Assembly: GCA_950022295.1 (NCBI GenBank)
Contig: OX465600.1
Span: 9,362,001 to 9,426,000, forward strand
Length of the DNA: 64,000 nucleotides
From: Bromus sterilis
Lineage: Eukaryota; Streptophyta; Magnoliopsida; Poales; Poaceae
Direction of reading: 5' to 3'
Positions 10,289-23,478 of this stretch are shown here, piece after piece; the first letter of the stretch is position 1; each line of letters begins with the position of its first letter. Under the pieces are notes generated by a model. It saw only the letters and a list, made by a program, of their open reading frames with translations, made no database searches and was not told the DNA's origin. Position numbers and translations under genes: made by a program.

Positions 10289-10677
10289 ATGAGAATGGAA
10301 GGAAGATAACTAGATCATGTAGGCCCAATGAATGTGGCACGACGGATGCTAGAACTAGAAGGTGAGATTTCTAGAATGCGAGATCGAGCGAGCCACACAG
10401 AAGAAATAGTGCATTGGAATTGTGGATGATGAAGGGAATGAAGTTATGCGCAAGTATTTCGACAAGTAAATAGGTTATTAACTTGTGAAATCCATTGTAG
10501 TTAATGTCAGGCTATTATAAGTTATCCAACTAGCATGTGATTGTCTCATTGAGCATCGACTGAGTGGATCCTAAACATACAAAATGTTCAAATGATACTA
10601 AATACATAAGTAATTTGAGTATATTGTTTATTAATCCATGAAATCCATATATTATTAGTCATAGGTCGGGCTATTAA
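10289..10677. other. Intergenic, nothing recognised
   Basis: Sequence between the hAT element and the Angela-like LTR. It continues the DNA left of the hAT insertion (9380-9514). A short stretch (10330-10440) looks faintly coding but has stops in all frames; it may be an old transposon remnant. Confidence 0.4.
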
Positions 10678-12839
10678 TGTTGGGAAACGTAGTAGAAAAC
10701 AAAAATTCCGTGCCTACGAATCAAGATCCCAAGATCATCCAAGAAAAATGGCATACAAGGTTTAGGCCATTGCTCACCAACGGTTGCAGCGGAAGAAGAG
10801 TTGATGAAGCGGGTGGAAGTAGATCTCGTGATGCGTCTCACGATCCGTCCCACGATCTATCCCACGAACGAATCAGCAATTCCCTCGAACAGATCTTCGA
10901 GGAAGAAGAAGAAGAAGTTCCTCGAAGAAGGATCAAAGTTATGATCCCTCTACCGGTATCCACACATCCCGTAGCAGCAATCCAGTAGCGCTCCGCCGTT
11001 TAGAGAAGAACGCCACCGAGAAAACTAGAGGGAGAAAACCCTAATGGATTCCGATCTAGAACATCGTCTAAACCGGGGTCTAATTGTGGAGCGACGGGGT
11101 TTAGAGGGAGGGAGGGTGGCGCATAGGCCTTGGGGATCAAGTGTGTTGCGCCCCCCATCCCCTCCCCTCATTTTATATAGGTGGCCAGGAGGACCCGTGG
11201 CCGAAATAAGGGGGATGGAGTCCTTCCAGGACTCCTCCCTTGGTGGGAAAACTTTCCCCTAGGACTCCTTCCTTGTGAGGAGTCCTTCCCACTTTGGAAA
11301 GCCTAGTCCTAATAGGACTAGGGCCAAATTTCGGTCAGCCCCTATGGGGAGCCTTGCCCCCCAAGTCTAAGGGTGGTGGGGCGCATATGGTACTGTCCCG
11401 AACCTTGTGTAACCTCCCGGAAGCTTCCAGAACCTTCCATGACCTTCCAGGACCCGCCGGGACCATTCTCGACCATTCCAGGACCTTCCGGGATGGTTTC
11501 GGGACATTCCGGAACCTTCTGGAACACTTCCAAGACCTTTCAGGACAGTTTTCGGACGTTCCAGAACTATATGGATAGGTTTCGGGACGATCCGGGTTAC
11601 GGTCTAGCCTGCCCGATGCCCTGCGTCGGTTCGTCGGTCGTTTTCGGGACGTCCACCGATTAACCGGAAACTATTCCGGTTGATCCAGGACTTCCCCAGT
11701 ACCATTCTTATATGTTCCAAAACCACCTGCGACTATTTCAGAGTTATCCGGACATATCTTTAAATACCCAGAACTTCTTCTGGTGCCCTTATGAGCAATT
11801 CCATAAATACCCGAAACTACTTCCGGTGCCCGTATGAACTATTCCGTTTTGCTTCCACTAAACCTTCTACCATTCCTGTATTCTAACAGACTACTACTCG
11901 TTAAGTGTGTGACCCAATAGGTTTGGTATAATGCGGACATGACTCATAACATCTTTCGGACATAGGTCAACAGTCTTTTGTCAATAGCCAATAATCAACA
12001 GCGGAGCCATGGACACCCATGTTGACTCCCGCACATACACGAAGAAACTTCGAGTGAACCATTATGTTTAGTCATGTACCATTCCCTTTGCTTCGCGATA
12101 TATGACAAATTTAGAGGAGAGAAGTTTGGCACCCATGTGTAACAACTTCTTGAACACAAGCCACTAGTTATCCTCTTTGCTCGTTTGTCCCTTTTCTCGT
12201 TATCGTATTCCGGTATCCCCGTGACTGAATCACAATGCGTCTAGCCAGACTATAATGGATACCGTCATACCGAGTGGGCCCGAAGTGAATTATCTTCTTC
12301 ATCGTGAAGGAGCAAATCCCAATCTTGAACTATCACAGTTACTAGACACATTATCCAATGTACCCAGAACTTATTTTACTACTTCCCAGTAACGGGAAGA
12401 TTCATCTAAGAACCAAAGCACATCTTCCTGTGTGAAGCAACTTGATACTCTCATGGTCTAAGGAATTACGTATATGATAACATTTCATGATATGACTTAT
12501 AACGTTGTTACGATGTGATCTCTAAGTATATCATTAATACTGGGGTCGGTTCAACATCATTGTTCTGCTAACAATATGTTCCCATTGCTACTGACATCCT
12601 TGTTACAAGAACAATGTCCATGATTAAGAAAACGTAATCATCAGTTAGCACATGAGTTGGTCTTAGAGGCTAAACCAGGAACTCTTGGTGTTTAAATTTC
12701 CACACATGCAAGTGAGTTTTCTTCTGAATCTCATAGTCAGGGTCATTGCAATTATAACACAGAAATATAAACATTAATTACGAACGTGGAAATATATATA
12801 ATAATATTTTATTATTGCCTCTAGGGCATATTTCCAACA
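10678..12839 (-). repeat. Complete LTR (3' LTR in element sense)
   Basis: Begins TGTTGGGAAACG and ends CATATTTCCAACA; 2162 bp. Its first 1603 bp match the right LTR with scattered substitutions and a small indel near 10850-10870. Short frames inside it come from proline/glycine-rich LTR sequence, not from genes. Confidence 0.88.
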
Positions 12840-15800
12840 GTCTCCCATTTGCACTAGAGTCAATAATATTGTCAGTGCTTGAGAACTTTACACCTATGGC
12901 ATACTGGTGTAATGCATGCTTCAATTGTGGTATAGACTTCATCTACGGATCTGACGTTTCAGGCCCGTTTGTATCTTGCATATCTTCATGTTTTTCACGT
13001 GATCATAAAATTCACTAATTTTATCAGTTTAGCTTTGGATCATTTGGTATGACCTTGGTTCCTTAGAATAAGTCATGAAACCATTCATCAATGTTCCATG
13101 AGCTTCAAACATCTAGGAAACCATACCACGTTCATAAATGAACTTATGATTCAAAATACCCTCCCTTGTTATTTCTTTAAGCTACAATATACTTAGCCTC
13201 TGTTATAGAATTCACCACAGTATCTAACTTAACACAGTTCCTTCATACTGTGCCACCCTTACGTGTGAAACACATAATCCCAATTAAAATCGAAAATCGG
13301 TCGGAGTAAGTATGAAGACTGAATTGGTGTAACTATTTACATAAAAAATTCAGCTGGTGTAACTCATTACAACGAGCTCTTCATTCTCTCCATTTTTCCG
13401 AGAAACCTATCTTATCTTTCATAAGTTTAACTTTTTACTGTTTGTCCAATGATCAACATCTTGATCACTTTGGTATCTTGCTCACAACCTTTTGGAGCAC
13501 TGGACATATCTGGTTGTTTTACATATTATGCTGTACAAGATTAATCCAAACACACAGGTGAGTGGAATTCAATTCACGTGTTTTGCTTATCTGTGTTCAT
13601 AAACACCGATTTTTGCAAACAACTTTTCATCATGACCTCGGCAAGAACATGTTTCTTGGCGTTTCATACTAAACTACTTTAGTATCATGTCAATATGTAG
13701 TGTTGGCTTTAGCATGATCAGGCACTTACTATCTTCATAGATCACTGTGCTCAATACTAATGCTATATTAGCCCAAGTTCTTTAACTGAAATCTATTTCC
13801 AATGAAGTCCTTATTCGTGTCAATAAATTTATATCATTTCCAATCAACAATATGTCATTTACATAAGGTTTTAGAAATATCATTTAGCTCCCACTTACTT
13901 TCTTGAACATTCAAGCATCTTCGTTTATTCCCGATGAAAACAAACTCTTTTGGCAATTTCATCATAACGAAAATTCCAACTCCATTGTGCTAGCTTCAGT
14001 CCATCACTGGATATCCAAGGCTTGCATCTATTTTTGCATCCTTTGAATCGACAAAACATTCCGGTCGTATCACATATACGTCCTTTGTTATATTTCCGTG
14101 TAGGAACTTTGTTTTGACGTTCATTCTACCATATCCTATAAATGAGATATGTAGTAATTGCTAATATAACCCGAACTGACTAAAGCATCTCTACGGTCGA
14201 AACTATTTCGCCGTAGTCAACCTTTGAACTTGCTAGAACACAATTTCCAACGAGTTGAGCTTTATGGATAAAACAATTTCATCTGAATCAATTATAGATC
14301 CATATATATATATTCTTCAGACTTTTAGTCTTTCGGAGGGTCTACCAAGTTCAAAACTTGACTTACTTCCATGGATACTATCTCGGATCATTTGGCATTT
14401 AGCCAAATCCCGGAGTCAGGGCCCATCAACGCTTCTTTGTATATCACAGGTTTATCATTGTCGAACAACAATATCTCGTTTTACATATCATGAATGTTTG
14501 TACGAGTTTTGTCTAACCTCTGTGGTTCAGCTGCGCACTTATTTGAAGATTCAACAATCTTTAACAAGCTGCATTGTCCTCCCACTCACTCTTTTGGAAG
14601 AAACTATTTTCTTCCAAAACACAACATTCTAACAATAAACATTTTTGCTTTGGTGTACTGATAGAGGAATACCAAACCTTTTGGAATAACCTTAACAAAG
14701 TAGCACTTATTTGATTTGGTGTTTTGAGTATGTCAAACATATGTCTCATACACCCAAATTTTATGAAAAGACAATATGGTTTTATCATTTCCATATCATA
14801 TCTAATATGGTGTCATTTCAACAAATTTGATGGTGCTCTTTTCAGTGTAAAAGCTGTAGTCTCTAACGCATAACTTTATTAAGTATAATGACAAATTGAT
14901 AAACGTCATATTTGATCTTACCGTGTCATACATGGCTTGATTATGTCTCTAGAACACTTACTCTTAGTTGAGTTCCGCGAGGCACAAGTTATGACACCTT
15001 TTCACAACTCATCAGACGTTCGCTAAACTTGTAACTCAAATATTACTTTCTACAATCTAATTTGCAGAAGCATTATTTCTTGTTACAATACATTTCTATC
15101 TCACTCTAATTTTCCTTGAACGTTTCAAAGATTTCAGAAGTATGCCTCCACTGAACAGATATCCATATATTTACTTCAGTTCATGAGTGAAGATAGAAAA
15201 TTCACTGTACACAACTACATTTATTGCACTACACACATCATCATGTATGATTTTCAATAATTTAGTTGCCCGTTAATGCATGGCCTATCAACGGTGTTTT
15301 TAGTCACATTACTTTTAGACAATGTATGCAAGCGTCAAGTGATTCATAATCATATGACTCAAAAGTCCATCACTTATGGAAATTCTTCATGCATGTTATG
15401 TCACTTGTGACAAACTGCAGTGCCAGACACTTATGGTATTTCTGTTAGTCTTGCGACGTTTAGCGTCAGTGTTATGGATGTTTAGCATTATTATCAAGAT
15501 TCATAACATACAACCTATTCACAATAGAAGTATGACCTTTATGTTATTCATAGCTTTGAACAACTCTCTTGCAATAAACATGATTCAAAAATGATGTTGT
15601 GCAACAAGGCTAAAATGTAGTAACAATTTACTCAACTCTAAAATGAATTATGAAGATAATCATAGAGTCAACACACAACATAGTAAACCTTTTACCGTGT
15701 TCTCGTGTGTGTCAAAACTCATCATTTAGCTAGTCATAAAGGCCATAGTATTTCTTGCATCAACTTGCAACGATATGCAATTGAAGTGATATTCTAGTGA

Positions 15801-17880
15801 TCAACAGTTTAATCATAATAGACAAGAATTAAGATTAACCGCTTAATCATGATTCCCAAGAATTACATCTTTTGACCAGCAATGAATTCATCTATAACTT
15901 CGTATGACTTTCATTTCTGGGCTGAATATTCCAGTCTTCTTTCGCTTTGCCTTTATACGTATCATAGTTCTATTTCCAATGTCACTCCTACTCACAGAAG
16001 ATCACATATGATCAAGGGTGGCGCATGCCATGGACTTTCCGGTGTGTGAGTCTTACTAACATCCTTTGGACTTCCTTTCCATTAATTCTCATCATCATAT
16101 GATCGGTGTTCTTCTGGATCCCACAATTATCAGTTTTGTTTAGAGCACAGTGAACATTTTCACTAATGCTTACAATCGTACATTGTACTAGATATCTTAT
16201 ATCCAACATTAATTTTCTTACTACTGAAAACAATTTTTCAGTTCCATGAATATAACATAGCTATCTCAAACGTTTGAAGTTTGGGTTTCATGGTGGTGAA
16301 GACAATGCACTTAGCTGTGGTGGAATTCTAGCATTTTGGATTATGGACTTAAGTCACATCATCCATAGCATCAGCGGGAGAGCATAAAAAATTTGCGATA
16401 GGACAAGCTCCTTCTCGACACTATTGAGGATAGTCCTCACAATACGGTACCAATCGTAAAGTTTTTACCAGATAATACAGTTAATCAAAATCAATTGGGA
16501 AGGTGGTAACGCGAGCCATTATTCTACAACGATAATGCAAATACTTAGACTTTGTTCATAATTAAGTTGCACTTGTGATTAATCAATTTAATTACTTAGT
16601 GCGCTCCCACTCAGATCAATATCACTCGTAATTGATGCTGGAGTGATTCAAGATCCGACCCAATCGTCCGCCATTGATGTGACATCACTGATGACTTAGA
16701 CTGGACCGGTAGGCCAACTTGCCAATCACGCCAAAGGTGATTCTTGTTCATCTTTCGATGGGCGTGTTCAGGTAGCAAACTTTTATCCAAACCGTCAAGC
16801 CAACCAAGTGTAATTGTAGTGTGTTCTTAACACACCCGCCTTTTATGCGTCACACCGTGTGCACCCATGTGACATGACCTGCTCCGATGTGAAACATAGT
16901 ATAGACGGTGCTACAGTTGGAAGAACACTATCAACTTGATATTGTTTTGCGAGAGATCACCCTAATAAAATACGACTACCGCGCATCAAACAAGGGTGCA
17001 TCAAAGGGATAAACATCACAGGCAGTTCATAAAATTATGTGATATAGTATAGCCCTTTGCTTCGTGAAGTCTTCATTGTCTTCACGTCGTCGTGGTTGAA
17101 GTCACCGTGTCCACCAAATTTGTCCTTGGCGCCGGGAACATCACCACGGCTTCCGGCATGTGCGTCGGGGTCCACCTTCGCATCGTAGATCATCACCCTG
17201 CATCTATCTATTGCTTTGCCTCGAGCTAATAAACAGTTCTGGCACACAGGCCATAATTAAGTGAAAATCATATGACTCTAGTCATCATGCCGTACCACGA
17301 CACGCAGGTCGCGAATAAATATTACATAAAATATAGCATCTCATACAAACACATTGCAAATCTTGAAGGCTATACCACATCACATGCACATTCTGCAAAA
17401 ACGAGTTAGATCGCCATCTATACGGGTTGTTGCAACTTTTATCGTGGTTGATTAGCAGGTTACATGCAAACGTTGTTCCCTAAACAAACCAAACACGATA
17501 CTTCAATGTTGCTAGTTTAACGTTCGGGCTGCGTGTAGCAACTAATACCACAAGCCAAACTTCGTTCAACGCGTGACCCCCGTGTGGATTTGAGTTCATA
17601 AAATCCACAAGCCCCTCCACGTTAAATCTTCTATTGCGAGATTAAGATGAGATCCAAGGAGTTTGATGTAGACCATGATCAAGGCAACCATCATACTGAA
17701 AGCAGCATAGAGGGATCGATGGAAAACTCAATCCTTGTAGCAAAACCTCAACTTGCCATCAAGCATAGAAAAAATCACATGACAGGGAAGCAACAAGAAA
17801 ATCAATGCCTCATATCACACATATGATCTAGACCTCTAGACCTAAACATGCATCTAATCAAGGATCTCTCATGATACCGC
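12840..17880 (-). pseudogene. Decayed copia gag-pol interior
   Basis: About 5 kb with no intact frame. Minus-strand reading still shows copia hallmarks in the expected order. An RNase H remnant near 13170-13220 reads close to the family STTEAEYIAASEA. A reverse-transcriptase remnant near 13830-14100 retains pieces corresponding to PEGFVD...KLQ...SIYGLKQ...FGFI and the motif before the YVDDIL box. Frameshifts and stops are frequent. The region nearest the 5' LTR (about 16600-17800) should be leader and gag, but no gag motif could be confirmed. Confidence 0.65.
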
Positions 17881-19475
17881 TGTTGGGAAACGTAGTAGAA
17901 AACAAAAATTTCGTGCCTACGAATCAAGATCCCAAGATCATCCAAGAAAGATGGCATACAAGGTTTAGGCCATTGCTCACCAACGGTTGCAGCGGAAGAA
18001 GAGTTGATGAAGCGGGTGGAAGTAGATCTCGTGATGCGTCTCACGATCTGTCCCACGAACGAATCCCTCGAGCAATTCCCTCGAACAGATCTCCGAGGAA
18101 GAAGAAGAAGAAGTTCCTCGAAGAAGGATCAAAGTTATGATCCCTCTACCGGTATCCACACATCCCGTAGCAGCAATCCAGTAGCGCTCTTCCGTCCAGA
18201 GAAGAACGCCACCGAGAAAACTAGAGGGATAAAACCCTAATGGATTCCGATCTAGAACAGCGTCTAAACCGGGGTCTAATTGTGGAGCAACGGGGTTTAG
18301 AGGGAGGGAGGGTGGCGCATAGGCCTTGGGGATCAAGTGTGTTTCACCCCCCACCCCTCCCCTCATTTTATATAGGTGGCCAGGAGGGCCCTTGGCCGAA
18401 ATAAGGGGGGTGGAGTCCTTCCAAGACTCCTCCCTTGGTGGGAAAACTTTCCCCTAGGACTCCTTCCTTGCGAGGAGTCCTTCCCACTTTGGAAAGCCTA
18501 GTCCTAATAAGACTAGGGCCAAATTTCGGCCAACCCCTATGGGGAGCCTTGACCCCAAAGTCTAAGGGTGGTGGGGCACATATGGTACTGTCCGGAATCT
18601 TGTGGAACCTTCTGGAAGCTTCCAGAACCTTCCATGACCTTCCAGGACCCGTCGGGACCATTCTCGGCCATTCCGGGACCTTCCGGGATGGTTTCGGGAC
18701 ATTCCGGAACCTTCTGGAACACTTCCAAGACCTTCCTGGACCGTTTTCGGACGTTCCAGAACTATCTGGATAGGTTTTAGGACGATCCGAGTTACGGTCT
18801 AGCCTGCCCGATGCCCTGCGTCGGTTCGTCGGTCGTTTTCGGGACGTCCACCGATTAACCGGAAACTATTCCGGTTGATCCAGGACTTCCCCAGTACCAT
18901 TCTCATATGTTCCAAAACCACTTGGGACTATTCCAGAGTGATCCGGACATATCTTTAAATACCCAGAACTTCTTCTGGTGCCCTTATGAACAATTCCATA
19001 AATACCCGGAACTACTTCCGCTGCCCGTATGAACTATTCCGTTTTGCTTCCACTAAACCTTCTACCATTCCAGTATTCTAACAGACTACTACTCGTTAAG
19101 TGTGTGACCCAATAGGTTCGGTATAATGCGGACATGACTCAGAACATCTTTCGGACATAGGTCAACAACCTTTTGTCAATAGCCAATAATCAACAGCGGA
19201 GCCATGGACACCCATGTTGACTCCCGCACATACACGAAGAAACTTCGAGTGAACCATTATGTTTAGTCATGTACCATTCCCTTTGCTTCGCGATATATGA
19301 CAAAGTTAGAGGAGAGAAGTTTGGCACCCATGTGTAACAACTTCTTGAACACAAGCCACTCGTTGTCCTCTTTGCTCGTTTGTCCCTTTTCTCGTTATCG
19401 TATTCCGGTATCCCCGTGACTGAATTACAATGCGTCTGGCCAGACTATAATGGATACCGTCATACCGAGTGGGCC
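17881..19475 (-). repeat. Truncated LTR (5' LTR in element sense)
   Basis: Starts TGTTGGGAAACGTAG and is collinear with 10678-12280. It stops after GAGTGGGCC at 19475, so about 560 bp of its outer (U3) end is missing. The next sequence belongs to a different element. Confidence 0.88.
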
Positions 19476-22107
19476 TGATAGAGGCGAAGGTGTCCCGATG
19501 TTTCGATGAGATGATGGAGATCGATTATGGTGGAGTAGACTTTCACGATCCGAGTACGAACGTGCGAAGACGTTGCGCCTTAGCAATCGCTAAACCAACT
19601 CCGAGAGGTTATTGATCCCGCGGATGCCCGATCAACCTGACCACGAAGGTCTAATTCCTGCAAGCAATCTAAAGAACAAGTAAGAACTAAGAATTGCAAT
19701 CTGGATATTGCGAATATAAGATGAATGATTAACGAAAGTTGGGGTTCCAATGCGGTCTTGGCCTGGTCGGATGACACAAACGAAGAGCTCGAAGTTGCGG
19801 CTTTGGCTAACTTAAATCTAATTAAAACCCAAGTCTAAACGACGCCCTAAGGGCTGTATATATGGGGGAACAAAGGAGAATTTCGTGACCCCTTGGAGGA
19901 GGGGTCCGAAAACAACCCTAACTCAGTTTCCCCACACATACGGACTCTAAAAAACAACCTATTAAGTGTATTTCGAAATTACATGGTCCTGGCCCAATAA
20001 TAAGGTGACGCAGCACCTATAATAACCCTTGGACGAAAATATTAATGTGGCATCTTGTGTCTTTCGTCCAAGTCTTCATGCACGCCTTATGGTGGCTTCA
20101 AAGTGCGAAAATCACCACTGGAAGCTCCATTGTCCTTTCCCGCGCGCGCACCTCCTTCACCATGCTTGATCCCGCTCCAATGACCTTCCTTATTATCCAT
20201 GCTAGGTCCTTCATTCATAAGACAAACAAAAGTATCTAATTTAGGCAGCATCATATGTTCATAAACATTAGAAGGATTCGGAAGAAACGAAAGCACCTGA
20301 TAATTTAGTTGACGTGCGCGTGCTCTAGTAACTGGTCCAGTATGTGTAGTTGGTGAAGATGTGGGTGTAATATTAGTAGAGATGTCCTCATCATCCTCCC
20401 CTTCTTGAATTGAAGTCGTCCTCGACGGAAGCTCATCATCTTCTCCAAAATAAGGTTTCAAATCTGCAATGTTAAATGTGGGACTAACCCCAAAATCTGC
20501 AGGTAGCTCAAGTTTATATGCATTATCATTAATTTTCTGTAAAACCTTAAAGGGACCATCAGCTCGTGGCATTAACTTAGACTTGCGAAAATCAGGAAAC
20601 CTATCTTTACGTAGATGTAACCAAACAAGATCTCCGGGTTCAAACACAACATGCTTTCGACCCCTATCACCAGCAAGCTTGTATCTAGCATTCATTTGCT
20701 CAATGTTTTCTTTTGTTAACTCATGCATTTTTAATATCAATTCAGCACGTTGCTTAGCATCAAAATTAACCTTCTCCGAAGATGGAAGAGGCAGCAAATC
20801 AATAGGTGCACGAGGTAGAAACCGTAAACAATCTCAAAAGGGCACATTTTAGTGGTAGAATGAAATGAACGATTATAAGCAAATTCAATATGAGGTAAAC
20901 ATTCTTCCCACATTTTCAAGTTACTCTTTAAAACAGCCCTAAGCATAGTAGACAATGTCCTATTGACCACTTCAGTTTGTCCATCAGTTTGTGGATGACA
21001 TGTAGTACTAAAAAGTAGTTTAGTCCCCAACTTAGCCCATAAGCATCTCCAAAAATGACTAAGAAACTTAGTATCACGATCCGAGACAATAGTATTGGGC
21101 ACACCATGTAAGCGAATAATCTCACGAAAGAATAAATCAGCAACATTAGCAGTATCATCGCTTTTATGACATGGTATAAATATGCCATCTTAGAAAATCT
21201 ATCCACGACAACAAATATGCTATCCCTCCCCTTCTTTGTTCGAGGCAAGCCTAAAACAAAGTCCATGGGTATGTCCTCCCACGGAACACTAGGTACAGGT
21301 AAAGGCATGTATAAACCATGAGGATTGAGTCGTGACTTAGCTTTTTGACATGTAGTGCAGCGAGCAACAAAACGCTCAACATCCCGTCGCATCTTTGGCC
21401 AAAAGAAATGTGTAGCAAGTACGTCCTCCGTCTTTTTCACGCCAAAGTGTCTCATTAATCCTCCTCCATGCGCCTCCTGCAACAACAAAAGACGAATAGA
21501 GCTAGCTGGAATGCATAGCTTGTTAGAACGAAACAAAAATCCATCATTAAGCACAAACTTGTTCCATGTTCTACCCTCTCGACAATTCTGCAATACATCT
21601 TTAAATTCCGCATCATGTACATATTGATCTTTGATTGTCTCTAAATCGAATATCTTGAAGTCAAGTTGTGAAAGCCTAGTATAACGACGAGACAAAGCAT
21701 CGGCAATAATATTATCTTTCCCCTTCTTGTGTTTAATGACATAAGGGAAAGTCTCAATAAATTCAACCCACTTAGCATGTCTACGATTAAGTTTTGCTTG
21801 ACTTCTTATGTGTTTCAAAGATTCATGATCAGAATGTATAACAAATTCTTTGGGCCATAAATAATGTTGCCAAGTTTCTAAAGTCCGAACAAGAGCATAT
21901 AATTCCTTATCATAAGTAGAATAGTTCAGACTAGGCCCACTCAATTTTTCAGAAAAGTACGCAACAGGTTTAGCATCTTGTAATAACACACCTCCCAAAT
22001 CAATCCCACTAGCATCGCATTCAAGCTCAAAAGTCTTATTAAAATCAGGAAGTTGGAGCAAAGGAGCATGTGTTAACTTATCTTTCAATACCGTGAAGGC
22101 TTCTTGT
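19476..22107 (-). mobile_element. Truncated Ty3/gypsy retrotransposon
   Basis: The minus strand encodes the 3' half of a gypsy pol. The part 19476-20040, starting TGATAGAGGCGAAGG, has no coding and is probably LTR and 3' untranslated sequence, but no second LTR copy is present to prove its limits. At the other end homology stops at about 22107 inside the end of reverse transcriptase. Protease and most of reverse transcriptase are therefore absent. Confidence 0.75.
20087..22107 (-). pseudogene. Gypsy pol remnant: RNase H, integrase, C-terminal domain
   Basis: Visible in order on the minus strand are the RNase H domain (FELECDASGIDLGGVLLQ, then YSTYDKELYALVRTLETWQH), the HHCC integrase zinc finger (H-x-G-G near residue 210 of the main frame, then CTTCQKAKS), the integrase core (PWEDIPMDFVLGLP, then SDRDTKFLSHFW) and a C-terminal part with FEPGDLVWLHLRKDRFP. 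The reading frame shifts at about 21180, within the integrase core, and again at about 20800, so the polyprotein is broken. It is a transposon relic, not a host gene. Confidence 0.85.
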
Positions 22108-23118
22108 GGATCTATTGGTGAGGGGAACCTTGTGAATCTAGATCTTGGAGTTCTTGGTGTTCTCCTTGTTCTTTCTCTTATATTTCTCCATAGCTTTTGT
22201 TGCTTTGGTGGGATTTGAGAGTGAGGGACTTGAGAACTTCGTGTGTTCTTTGCTTTGCATTTGGTGCACGGTTTGAGTTTTCCCCGATGATTCGTTGTAG
22301 TGGAAGTTGAGCATTGAGAAGATAGTTACTCTTGAGTGCATTGACACTCTGGAACTTATTCTCTTGACTGCATTGGCACTCTAGAGCTTGGTCCTCTTGG
22401 GTGCGTTGGCCCCTGGAGACTTGTTGTTGCGGAGCTCAATCATTGTGGTGTAAAGCTTTGGGACGCTACGGAAGCCTCCAATTAGGTTGGGGATATTTTC
22501 TCGAGCATTTATAAGGGTACGGTGACCGCCCCCAAGGGTTGCCAATTGTACGGGTTCGGTGACCGCCCTCAAGTGTCCCATAGTGGAATCACGACATCTC
22601 GTATTGGTGAGAGCGTGAGGAGAATAGGGTGGCCCTAGGTGGCCTTCGTGATGAGCATTGTGCTCCACACCCTCTCCAAACGGAGACGTACTTCTCGCAA
22701 GAGAAGGAACTTCGATAACACATCCTTGTCTTCATCGGCTTTACTTGCGGTTATCTTTACCTTTATTTTGTGCAAGCTTATTATCTTGTTTTTATTACCT
22801 TGGTTATGTTGTGCTTTCTTATATTGTTGTTGTATTGCTTGTCACATTGATTGTTCGCCTAGTTGCATATCTAGATAACTTATTTACTTGTGCATCTACT
22901 TTGTGATAGCCATAATATTTTTGTTATAGATCTTGCTATCACATGGTTATTTATTTTACTTAGTATAAGTTGTTGGTGCACATAGTTAAGGCTAACTTAT
23001 TTAGTTTCTTACTTGGTAAATAAAATATTAGTTGTATTTTGTATTTGTTCAAATCTAAACCATAATTATTTTAAGCGCCTATTCAACCCTCCCTCTCTAG
23101 GCGACATCCACGTCCTTT
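22108..23118 (+). repeat. LTR/leader-like repeat, copy 1
   Basis: Non-coding sequence ending in CCTCCCTCTCTAGGCGACAT and then GTCCTTTCA at about 23118. This kind of ending precedes the primer-binding site in many Triticeae LTR elements, but no primer site follows here. Much of it (22600-23118) is similar to 29740-30095, sharing GTGAGGAGAATA and AACACATCCTTGTCT blocks. It is probably a solo LTR or LTR fragment of an unassigned family. Confidence 0.45.
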
Positions 23119-23478
23119 CAACGGGGAGGCTAGTGGAGTGGAATGTAAGGCGAAAAGGTGAGACAGTGAATGAGTGAGTGAGTGAAGGGGCAAAATGAAA
23201 AACCGATGAAATTTCGCAACGTGCCGAGAAATGTACTGTCGATTTGAAGACGTCCTACACAAGTGAAGAAAGGGAATAGCTTACAAGAATCTGACTAATG
23301 TATCATGTTCGGAGATTAATCACCTGTGAATTGACAATCAGTAACAAGCAATAGTACAAAGCAGCTACAACCGACCTGGCGCACTACAACATACATACAC
23401 AGAGCGAATCCGAAAGAACAATACAGTCTACGGAACACACGAAATGCCCCAAATAATCAGAGCAAACGAATACGCGCC
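23119..23478 (-). other. Probable 3' UTR of the CHX gene
   Basis: Lies directly downstream of the CHX stop codon in the minus sense. It contains a GAGT microsatellite-like tract near 23175. No poly(A) signal can be fixed with confidence and there is no other gene. Confidence 0.4.

Larger units (their letters stand above)
10678..19475 (-). mobile_element. Angela-like Ty1/copia LTR retrotransposon, right LTR truncated
   Basis: Read on the minus strand, the LTR would begin TGTTGGAAATATGCCCTAG and end in ACGTTTCCCAACA, which are the termini of the Angela group of Triticeae copia elements. The left copy is complete (10678-12839) and the right copy stops at 19475. The left inner edge has the complement of a purine tract (GTCTCCCATTTGCACTAG, from 12840). 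The right inner edge has GCGGTATCAT in minus sense (ending at 17880), a decayed tRNA-Met primer site. The left flank is ATTAA; the matching right flank is lost with the LTR end. Confidence 0.85.

Noticed and set aside
11044..11663. Overlapping frames in the Angela-like LTR, also at 18368-18780
   Set aside because: Pro/Gly/Phe-rich frames from repetitive LTR sequence with the same pattern in both LTRs; not genes.
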